Source: Rhynchospora pubera
Lineage: Eukaryota; Streptophyta; Magnoliopsida; Poales; Cyperaceae
Assembly (NCBI GenBank): GCA_028095005.1
Contig: CM051460.1
Span: 233,014,742-233,078,741, forward strand
DNA length: 64,000 nucleotides
Reading direction: 5' to 3'
The notes beneath the pieces are model-generated. The model was not told the origin of the DNA, made no database searches, and worked only from the letters and a program-made list of their open reading frames with translations. A program made the position numbers and the translations under genes. Shown piece by piece: positions 10,341 through 20,500 of the stretch (position 1 is the first letter of the stretch; each line of letters starts with the position of its first letter).

Positions 10341-11763
10341 TACTACTTGTTTTCTAATGTAATACCATTGCTCATATGCTATAGCAGACATAAAGAACTG
10401 AACAAATGATGCAACGTTCAGCCACATCTTCTGGAGTTGTTTCAGTATCTGTTTCAAAATCCAATACTACTTGTTGCATCAAATTTTCATCCTTTCCTTC
10501 TTTAAGTACTGAAGGGCCAGACCAGATTATTAATTAAACTACCGACACAACCAATACGCTAAATAAACAAAATGACACATAAAACATAGCAAATAACAGG
10601 AACCAAACTAAAATCAGAACATTTTTCCAGTACCATCTCTCCGAGGAATAGTTAAAAATAGTAATCAATGACATTGGAAAAATAGTGGTACTCAGTGGTA
10701 CGTATGACATAATTTCAATCATAACATTCAAAATAGTTAAAAATAGTACTCAATGGCAATTTTCCCAAATAACTAGCTATCTGCATCATAATCTACACTA
10801 TTACTACTAGCTATTAATCTGCACTATTTCTATCAGCACCATAACTATTTGCACCATTTGTATTTGCCCTTTTCTTTCTGCAAAAAAAAAACAAGTTGAA
10901 AAAGTAACCAAAAATTAGACGGACTTCTTTTCTGTACAAGTAAAGGTTCAATCAGGTCAAATCATGCTCAACTGAGTACTAAGTTAGTTCCCTGTAATTT
11001 AAACAGCACATGTTAAATGATTGTTGGTTTGAATTAAATGAACTCAAATTTCTCTCATATAGTACCACTGGTACAGTAACTAAGATCTCAAATTGATGAT
11101 ACAAGTGGCTTATATTAGGTTCTCTTAAAAACAAATTAGGATCTCTTTTGTCAGATAATGTCCATAATTCCAATTATAGTAGTGACTTATAGCATACATA
11201 TGGTCTAATTTGCTAATACAAGTTAGGATCTCAATACCTGCGATGGGCGACAGAAAAGAAAAGAAAAGGACAAACCTGTGATGGGGGACAGCAAAGATTG
11301 GGATAGAAAGGGTTTCCATCGTAGACCTGCTGAATTTGTCAACCAAGTTAGCAACCACTTTCAGATTCAAAGGCATCCATCGCTTATTCTTTTTCTTTCA
11401 AGCATGGTGAGCAGTCGAATCATTAGTGATCTCACTCATCAAAGAAAGGGTTGCCATCGTAAACCTTTCGAACGACGAAGCATTGCGAATCGCTGAATCG
11501 CAAAGAGGGAGATAGATTGGGCAAGCCTCTCAAGGTAGATAGATTGGTAACACGCAAACAGATGGGTTAGACTAGCAAGAGGGAGGGAGCTTCCCTTTCT
11601 TTCTTCTTTCTATGGTATAAATCGAGAGAGGAGCTTTGGGTTCATGAGAGAGAGAGGGCTTTATCAGATACGACTTCGAGGGAGGAGGAGCTCGTCGGGG
11701 ATTCTAATTCAATCGGACATGTTCTTTGTTTCGACTGTATTCGGATTCGATCGGACTTGATCC
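10341..11763. other. intergenic, unexplained low-copy stretch
   Basis: Two related segments containing AAAGGGTTTCCATCGTAGACC and AAAGGGTTGCCATCGTAAACC lie near 11307 and 11444, an imperfect duplication. A GA-rich stretch at 11570-11700 resembles a 5' untranslated region, but no downstream reading frame follows. No gene called. Confidence 0.35.
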
Positions 11764-11819
11764 ATGTTTTGACGGATTGGCATCCTCAGCAGCCAAGAGT
11801 TTGGCTTTTTTTTTAAATA

Positions 11820-14034
11820 GGCAAAATCAGCTGTATGCCTTTCAAATCTTTGCTAATTAGTCATATGCCCTTCTATTCTTTCATATTAGTCATATATCCC
11901 TCAAATCATTGTTACTGTTGCCATTTATCCTTTTGGTTAATTTAAATACTATAATAATTCTAAAAATCTAATTTACAAATTTTAAGACAGAAATGCCCCT
12001 GAGCTTTCCCCTCCCTTCTTTCCCTTCTGATAAATCGATCTCTCGCCTAAATTTAGAATCAGATAGAATATGAAAAATTACAAACTCAATATAGAAATAA
12101 ATAAAAGCCAAATCAATAGTTAGAAACGACACAATCATTTCTCTTGATAATTTCATCTCCTCTCTGTTATGAACTCGAGCATTTAAACCAGAAAGATCAC
12201 AGTTCTTACCTCGATTACTTTGTAGAAGAATATCGCATCCGAGGCATTTTCCCAAGACTCAATTAAGAACTCAATAAAGCACGTATCCATGCCAAATTAA
12301 ATGGGTACTAGAATTGAAATTTATTGAACTTGCAAAGCACGTAGATGAAGCATGGCATGTGGAAGTGCACAATTGAAGTCAGTCAAATGGGTGTTCTTTT
12401 TTTATGATTATTTCAATCAAGGCAAATATAGTAATAAAACACACTTAAAATATTGGGGATGGTTTGCACACAACAATTAAACGGTACAATAATTGACATG
12501 CATGCACACATTAATTATGACCTTCAATTTTATACTGAACGAAACTGAAAAAGTGCAAATTCGGTATTGATATGAACCCAAGTACAAAGTAATGTCACGG
12601 TACTGCCTAAACAAACAATGAACAACATGGGATGATATATTTTATGGTTTAAAGAGGGCACTTCCAAATCAGCATGTACTGAAAAGTGCAAATTCGGTAT
12701 TGATATGAACTCAGGTCGTACCAGTCACCATGATCCTTTATTGTTTCATCAATTGTTTCCTGATTTTAATAAATTTTCTTGGCAACTCAGGTGAGACTAA
12801 TTAAATGAAAAATTTTAATGACACTTAATTGAGAAAAAAACACCCATGGATAAGGTTTTCATTAAAACAAAATGTACCAGACTACCAGTACAACATCCGA
12901 ACTACTCAAATCAAAAATAAAAAAAACAAGCCTCATTCTAACTGAACCAATCACAACCCCAGTGAATAGAGTTACCTCATATAATAAAGAAGTACTACCT
13001 GAACCGGGATTCATTTCTTTATTGATTCCATTCTTTATTGGTTTAAAAAATCCGTCATACTTCACAATTAATCTGAAGCGGGATTCATTTCTGCTGAAAG
13101 AAAAAAAATGAAATCACTACCATAAGTTATAATTAACTGATATTATTTAAAAGTAAACTAGAAAAAAATAGTTTGTATTTACCTTGAACCATCGTGAATT
13201 ATTCCTTTTCCCTTTTCTAATTGCCTTTAATTTCTGATGAGGCAACGAAAGTTGATTTTGATAATCAGATTGGTGAACAGTTAATGATGAGAAGTAGTCA
13301 TCAGTCAATGCTTGTATTTCCATGATCCTACAAATATTGGCGTAAGTCAACATCTTGAATACAAGCATACACATTAACTTATCGGAGAGAAAAAAAAATG
13401 TTTTGCAAATAGGTTCAATGCAAGTAAGCATTAACTTATTAAAATTTGTGATACTATTAAAGCACATACTGGACGTCTCTAATTAAATCAAGGTTTGACA
13501 ATTCCTACTAACAAGGAAGTTGTATCTCATGAAAGAGTAGGTACAAATCAAGAACCCAATTGCGTGGGAGAACCCCACTAACCCACATAATACCAAAATC
13601 ATGATAACTAACTCTTACCAGTGGTTATGAAAAGAAACACTTTTCTTTGCTTTGTCGCCGTTCAACTTCGTCTGCAAGAATGCGTCAAAGAGAAGGAGAC
13701 GCAATTATCAAGAGAAATGATTGTATCGTTTCTAACTATTGATTTGGCCTTTATTTATTTCCATGTTGAGTTTGTAATTTTCCATATTCTATATGATTCT
13801 AAATTTAGGCGGGATATCAATTTATCAGAAGGGAAAGAAGGGAGGGGAAAGGTCAGGGCATTTCTGTCTTAAAATTTGTAAATTAGATTTTCAGAATTAT
13901 TATAGTATTTAAATTAGCCAAAAGGGTAAATGGCAATAGTAACCATGATTTGAGGGGTATATGACTAATATTAAAGAATAGAAGGACATATGACTAATTA
14001 GTAAAGATTTGAAGGGCATACGGCTGATTTTGCC
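11820..14034. mobile_element. non-autonomous MULE with about 330-bp terminal inverted repeats
   Basis: The left arm (11820-12148) and right arm (about 13708-14034) are near-identical inverted repeats beginning GGCAAAATCAGC. Perfect 9-bp duplicates TTTTAAATA (11811-11819 and 14035-14043) flank it, the Mutator signature. The 1.56-kb interior has no transposase. It has at least one exon-like segment on the minus strand (listed separately), so a captured gene fragment (Pack-MULE) is plausible. The insertion interrupts the outer MITE, so it is the younger of the two. Confidence 0.9.
13183..13327 (-). pseudogene. exon-like captured fragment inside the MULE
   Basis: On the minus strand a TTTGTAG acceptor precedes an open 145-base segment that ends in AAG followed by GTAAAT, a good donor. 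It encodes a hydrophilic peptide (MEIQALTDDYFSSLTVHQSD, then basic residues RKGKRNNSRW). I do not recognise the source gene. The splice-like borders and codon-like composition suggest capture of a cellular exon, but chance is not excluded. Confidence 0.35.
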
Positions 14035-14439
14035 TTTTAAATATTTCAACATTTTAAAATTTAAATTTTGAATCCAAACCGTTGATCTTGTTCAGTTTTA
14101 CGGGCGATGCGTTTTCATATAAGTATAAGTTTTATAAATTTTGGAGTTAATTTGATACTAGATCAAGTGGTTAACAAATGAACGAATCTGGTTAACTATC
14201 ACTGATCAATTCTAATACGTTCATAATTTGGTCACTTGATCTAGTATCAAATTAACTCCAAAATTTATAAAACTTATACTTATATGAAAACGCATCGCCC
14301 GTAAAACTGAACAAGATCAACGGTTTGGATTCAACATTTAAATTTTAAAATATTGAAATTGAAATATTTAAAAAAGAAAAAGTTGGCTGTTTGGAACAGC
14401 CAAACTCTTGGCTGCTGAGGATGCCAATCATGTTTTGAC

Positions 14440-15820
14440 TGGTTAATTTCGAACAAGGACCCACTAAGGTCAGGAGGAACAAAAGCACACCAACGATCCT
14501 TAGATTGGAAAGCGGAAATAGGCACTGAGAGAAAATGTAGTAAGAATGCCTTTACATATTATGATAGATATTTATATTATAAAAAAGGTTTTAGGGGCAA
14601 ATAACTAAACATTTCAAAATTTTGGGGGTAGGAGTTTGAACTTTCAGGGGGTAAATTTTGTATTTCCTCAATTTTGAAGGGTACAGAAAATTTTTTTCCT
14701 ATTATATATATATAGATCCAAGATTCAAAGCTGAAAGAAAATACCTAAACTTTTGTTAATTTTTTCAACTTCTAGTAATTTAGTCATTTAATTTAGTTTG
14801 TTGGGAGTGAAAACCGGCTAATATTATGTAGTTTTCTTTCTTTCATATATTAAACATTTAGGTTTCACTAAGTTCAGCTCTCTGGTTTGTCTTTATTTTT
14901 CTTCCCTTTCGATTTCCTGATCTTGACATCAACCTCTGAGGAAGTTTTCAGTTTGACTTTACCATTTGGTTAGATTTTATTTATTTGTTTTAATTATATG
15001 GTAGCCAAATTTTATTATATTGGTTTTAGGAGATGCTTTCCTTAGATTTTTTTTTTTTTTTTTTTAGAAACCTTACAATTTTCTACAATCGTTGGCAACA
15101 ACTGTGAGTCTCTGACGAATACATGCAAGGCTTCAAGTTGCTGCCTCCATTTGTATGTTTGTCTGTCTATTTATTTCTTTTGGTGGAAAAGATAATCCAT
15201 ATGCGATAAATGGGAGCAAAATTACTATCTAAACCATTATTCTGACTTATGAAGATATTTATAGTTGACTAGAGCCTTTGTTGATTATTTATGGCGCACA
15301 TACTGAATGCTGGGTAGTGTGGCAACTGGCAACTTGTTGAAATCCATGACAAGTTGGGTAATTTAGAATGAATAAACACTAGATGGCTTTTAATAATCAA
15401 TTCAGATGATTACTAAACTAAAAGGAGTGCAGTAGGCTTGACTGGCTTGTCCAGAATCCAGAATCTTAGATTTTTAAAAATATATATATTACGATCAAGA
15501 AATGTGTGTATTTGTTTGCGTATATTATTATTATAATATATATAAATATGAATTTTTTTCATTCTGAATTGACTTGAGTCGATTGAATGAATCCATATAA
15601 ATTTCATCTGATTGCTTCTACTGGGTGTCAAATCTTATATTAGCATTTTATTTTATTTTATTTTATTTCCTCACTTCCTAAAATAATGGATTTTAATTAT
15701 AATGGTTTCCAATAGAAATGAATTAAACTCTCAACTTTTCCAAAGTCTTTGGGATTGTTTAAATGAACACCAAATCTGAACTATAGAGAGACTTCACTTT
15801 AATGACCTCAGAAAAATGTT
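14440..15820. other. intergenic, no gene recognised
   Basis: AT-rich, with a TTTTA microsatellite near 15645-15668. No transposon ends confirmed. Confidence 0.45.
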
Positions 15821-15823
15821 TAA

Positions 15824-15989
15824 GGGCTGTTTGAATCCCACCGGAATTTGAAGAATTTCATATTCCTAGCATAAATTTATTATAAACAATTCAAACTCTT
15901 CACAAAATTATACACTTTTCAATAAATTTATGCCTAGGAATAAGAAATTCTCTAAATTTTCCAAATTCCTAAGCGATCCAAACGGCCTC
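15824..15989. mobile_element. Tourist-like MITE
   Basis: 166 bp with ends GGGCTGTTTGAAT and GATCCAAACGGCCTC and perfect TAA duplicates on both sides (15821-15823, 15990-15992), as for PIF/Harbinger elements. The interior carries the family words TAAATTTATTATAAACAAT and TAAATTTATGCCTAGGAAT. Confidence 0.85.
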
Positions 15990-15992
15990 TAA

Positions 15993-16402
15993 GGGTGTGT
16001 TTGGTTCCATTGGAAATAAGGAATAAGCCCCTTATTTCTTATTCCGGTGCAAACCAAACAACTAAGGAATAGAAAATTTGGGTTTATTCCGGCCCTTATT
16101 CATATTCTTGGGTGTGTTTGGAAAGGCCGGGAATAGAAAATAGGAATAAAAAATTTCGGTTTGCGTGCTTATTCTTATTCTTGTGTCATCCAAACAACAC
16201 AAGAATAAGAAATAAGAGCCCTTATTCCTATACTAACAAAACCATTGTATAAAAATAAGGAATAAGGATAAGCACGTAAACCGAAATTTCTTATTCATAT
16301 TCCCTATTCACGGCTTATCCAAACACATCCACAAAAATCTTGATATTTGAGTAAGAAATAAGGAATAAACTTTTCTCTATTCTTTGTGTTACCAAACAGC
16401 CC
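15993..16402. mobile_element. second Tourist-like element, abutting the first, with internal duplication
   Basis: Starts GGGTGTGTTTGGTTCC immediately after the TAA of the preceding element and ends near ACCAAACAGCCC. A further pair of ends (GGGTGTGTTTGGA at about 16110 and TCCAAACACATCC at about 16329) lies inside, suggesting a nested relative. The interior alternates AATAAGGAATAAG words in both orientations. The outer right boundary is approximate. Confidence 0.6.
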
Positions 16403-16975
16403 AATAAATATGAGTATAAAAAATGTCTCTACCGTATGTACCTTATCCATTGACAGCCACAGTTCATAAAGGCAAATAGATGATGGTTACACACGTAAAG
16501 ATGACATAAATGCTCCGTATTTTAGTGATAACAGTTCAAAAAAAAATCCACCTAAAATGATGGGCGAATAATTAAATTGTGATCACGGAGTCAAAACTGT
16601 AGCATCATTGGCGTGCCTCTATCCCTCTGATTGATCCTCGGCAACTACTTTCCACGTATTAGGAACGACTAGAGTAATTAATTAATAAATTATCTATATT
16701 GATATTTTATAGTTAGCAATTTAAAATCACAGAACATCTCTGCGTATCAGAAAGAAAATGTACACAATATTACTCTGTGTGCAGTATGTGTAACTGGTCT
16801 AATTTGTTGGGCTAGTCATGTACTTATGTGGATGGTCTTTCTGTAGTACGATTATGATATGCAACTTTAGGTTTTAAATCATAGCAAAAGGACAACAACT
16901 CTTATTAGGGTGGTCCTTACGTCTGACATTCAGCAGAAGCATTTAACTTGGGGAGAGGAAAAAAAAGAAAAACTC
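16403..16975. other. intergenic, nothing recognised
   Basis: No open frame with family features and no confirmed repeat ends. Confidence 0.45.
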
Positions 16976-17257
16976 TAGGGCTGTCAAACGTGTGAAACGA
17001 CAACGGAAATATTGTCTGCTGTTTTCATTCCGTTTCAGCAACGAAACACAAACTCTCTACCGTTTCCATTTCGTTTAACGTTTTCCATTCCGTTTATGTT
17101 CTGTTGTCAATATTTTATTGATTTCAGCCCATTTTGTATTGATTTCTGTCGTTTTCGTTCCGTTTCAGAAATGAAACACATATTCCCTTTCATTAGTTGT
17201 TCTGTCCGAACGGAATAGAACGAAAACATGCGAAACGAAGCGAAATTGACAGCCCTA
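16976..17257. mobile_element. hAT-like MITE of the CGTTTCC family
   Basis: 282 bp with clean inverted ends TAGGGCTGTCAA and TTGACAGCCCTA. The interior is full of CGTTTCCATTCCGTTT-like words. The flanking 8-mers do not match (AAAAACTC and ATGGCCAC), so the target duplication has decayed or the element was rearranged. It lies about 290 bp upstream of the NPF start codon. Confidence 0.8.
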
Positions 17258-17549
17258 ATGGCCACTATACAAAAAAGACTGGCACTGTTGTCTTGTACTC
17301 TTGTTGGTTGGCTTTTTGCTATCTAGCTTCTAATTTTCTACAGAGAGCTACTACGGCCCAATTTTAATCAACTTTTTTTTGTTTTTGAAAAAAACCTCCT
17401 CGTGGGAGTATTTTAATCAACTAATTAAATGCCTATCACATGATATATATCACTCATAGTCATACTTGTTGTCCTCCGCATACTAGCTGGGAAAACAAAC
17501 GGAGACTTAGGATAATTGAGGATTTGTCATAGATACACTGCAGTTCAGA

Positions 17550-20500
17550 ATGACTGTTCAAGGACTAGTAGACTGGAGAGGAAGGCCAGTTAGCAGAAAA
17601 TGGCATGGAGGTGTCAGAGCTACACTTTTTCTCCATGGTACACAACAATTTTTCATTCAGCTTTCTCCTTAATTTCCTCCCTCTCTTGACTATGGACGTA
17701 TGTCTCAGCTATTTTGTTTTATGTTCTGCTTTCTTATGAAAAGCTTTAGCTATTCTACTCCTGTGACATTATATATAGTCTCTTTTCACTGTATAATTTT
17801 GGGCTTTGGCAGTGCTGGTGGTGCTGGTGAACACGGCAAATATAGCAAACTTGATGAACATAGTGGGGTATTTGCATGGAACTATGCACATGGGTATTGC
17901 TAGTGCTTCCACCACTGCCACAAATTTTATCGGTGCGATGTGCATGCTCTCTTTAGTTGGTGCTTTCATCTCCGACTCTTATATCAAGCGTTTCCATACC
18001 ATGCTCATATTCGGCCCTTTCGAGGTCTTGGTACGTACGTAATTTACTCATTTTCTTCTCTCCTCTATTCAGTGGCGAAGTCAGGATTGAAGAATGACGG
18101 AGGCCAAAATCTGACTAAATGAAATTGAGAACCAATAAAATTACAAGTTTAAGTTTTAATTACCTAAGGCCCTATTTGGATAGTTAGGAATAAGGGCTAT
18201 TCTAGACTAAATAACTATTTGGGACTAAAAAATCATCCAAACAGTCCAGGATTAAGAGCTTATTCTTAATCAGACTAAGATTAGTTAATCCGACATTTTG
18301 TTAGAATAAGAGTTGAGATTAAAAAGAAAAGCTCATTATTTATTCTTTCCTCATCCAAACAAAAAGTCTTAATCTGAGATTAAGCTTATTCTTAAGAATT
18401 TAGGATTAAGAATCTTAATCCTGAATAGCTAATCCTACCCTTAATCTCATACGATCCAAACAGAGCCTAAAATAATACTAGCAACCATTAATTTTTCTTA
18501 ACCAAAACATCATTGAGCATAATATTTTGAGTCTAGAGGAGACCCATGAAACTTAATTATATAAATTATCTTAATAAATTAACATATGGTTGAGAATTAT
18601 TCTAATTATTAGGGGACCTGGCCCTTGCCAGTCTCCCCTGTCTTCGCCACTGCCTCTATTTCTACTTCTCACGTGATTATTTTGGAACATGCAGAACGAA
18701 CTATTATAACTAATAAGTTGTCTCATTGATGATGTGGGTGCTCGTCCAACAAGTAACAAATAAGTTTTCAGTTTGTTTTCTATAATCAATAATCAAGTGG
18801 GTGCTCGTCCAACAAGTAACAAATGATTTGATAGAAATAATGCTAAAAGATAAGCTACTTTTTTCAACAGACCTTTGATTATGGCGAATGAATTAGTAAA
18901 AAAAAACCCTGAAAATCTCAAAAATAAGTGGTGCTTGTATACTCATAAAAATGTTCCTCTTTAGTTCCTCAGCGTTAGACCTGTCGGCCTTGTTTGGATG
19001 GGGTTAGAAGAAGAAAGAAGGAAGAAGGCCCAAATTTTTTATAAACAATCCAAACTCTTCACAAAGTTACACGCTTCTCAATACTTCTTCCCACATGTCT
19101 ATCCGTTTGGATACGTGTGGGAAGAAGGGAAAAAGGGAAGAAGTGGGAAAAAGTATTGGGAAGTGTGTAATTTTGTGAAGAGTTTGGATTGTTTATAATT
19201 TTTTTTCTTCTTCTTCCTTCTTCTTCTTCTTTCTTCCAACGATCCAAACGCACCCGTCAAACATTACATACGGAAGCGGAAACGGCCATTTCTGTTTTCT
19301 GTTCGTTTTGGTAACAGAACGAAATTATTGTTTCGTTTCTATTCCGTTTTGGTAAAGGAACAAAATTATTGTTTCGTTTCTATTCTGTTTCGTCAAACGA
19401 AACAAATATATTTTCGTTTAACGTTCCGTCCTTCATTTCCTGTTGATTTCAGTCCATTTATGTGTTCCGTTTAACGGTATGTTCATTTTCTTCATTTATG
19501 TTTCCGTTTCGTTTTTAGAAACGAAACTAATTTTCTATTTCATTTAACGTTCTATTTAGACGAAACGGAACGGAAACGTTCGAATCGTAACGAAATTGAC
19601 AGGTATACTCAGCGTGCACTCATAGCCTCATTGGTCAAGCTATCAACAGGTCAACATCATTGTCTATATTCTTATTAATGAGAAACAATGGCCCATTAGA
19701 CTTTCATACACAAGTAGGAAAACTCATAATTGAGTCGACCCTGGAGTCAGCATATTGTGAAGTTAGACTATGGGTGAAAAAGACTTCGAGATATTTATAT
19801 ATTTCAATAGTAAACATAGTAGCCGAGATGTCTCGATCATGTTGGCCGTATAATAATATAGTTGCAATCATTTTGCTTTTGAAATCCAGATACATTATCG
19901 GTAAATTCTTTTTGTTGAAAAAAACAGTCAACAAAAATTCAGATAGTAAATGAAATAAAATTAAATAAATGAAATGTTGTTACTCAGATAGTGATGAAGA
20001 TCACTGTCCTAAGGCGTATTTCGTCCCTACCGTGCGAGACGCTGGAATCACCCCAAGATAATCGGGGTGTTGCCGCTCCTTGAGGCACGTGCTCTGGAAG
20101 CGACTGACAATAACTCCACAATATCCAGCCGAGTGTTTGAGAATTGTTTAGAAAATAGAATGAATGGATGGGGAAATGGTGAATTGCCAGTATGGTTTTT
20201 TAGCATAGATCTCATTCTTTTCATTAGCAAGGAAGGTTTCTATACAGAGCGAAAAGCTAGAGTAATTTTTGGACCTCATATGGAAATACCAACGTACAAA
20301 TGAAATAGGTATTTTCTATTAATTCTAATAGATAGGACAATTATTAATGGACAGATCTTTTATGGAATACCAGTGCCTGTAAATATCGCTGGAAATATGG
20401 TGAGATATTTAAGGCAATGTATAAGCAGATGAAAGAATGCAAGCCAGCCAGAGATTAAGTTGGATACAAATTGAGAAACTACAAAATCATTCTAACGTTA

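Larger units (their letters stand above)
11774..14429. mobile_element. Mutator-type MITE split by a nested MULE
   Basis: The outer ends (GATTGGCATCCTCAGCAGCC and its exact complement) and the 10-bp duplicates ATGTTTTGAC (11764-11773 and 14430-14439) define the element. Without the inner insertion and its duplicate it is about 432 bp. Its right part (14044-14429) is itself a long fold-back with a relative at 60761-61184. It is non-coding. The target-duplication length and the CATCCTC terminal word suggest a Mutator-like origin. Confidence 0.85.

Noticed and set aside
13621..13872. Open frame LSREMIVSFLTIDLAFIYF...
   Set aside because: The same peptide is encoded in the opposite arm (11968-12255), so it is terminal inverted repeat, not a gene.
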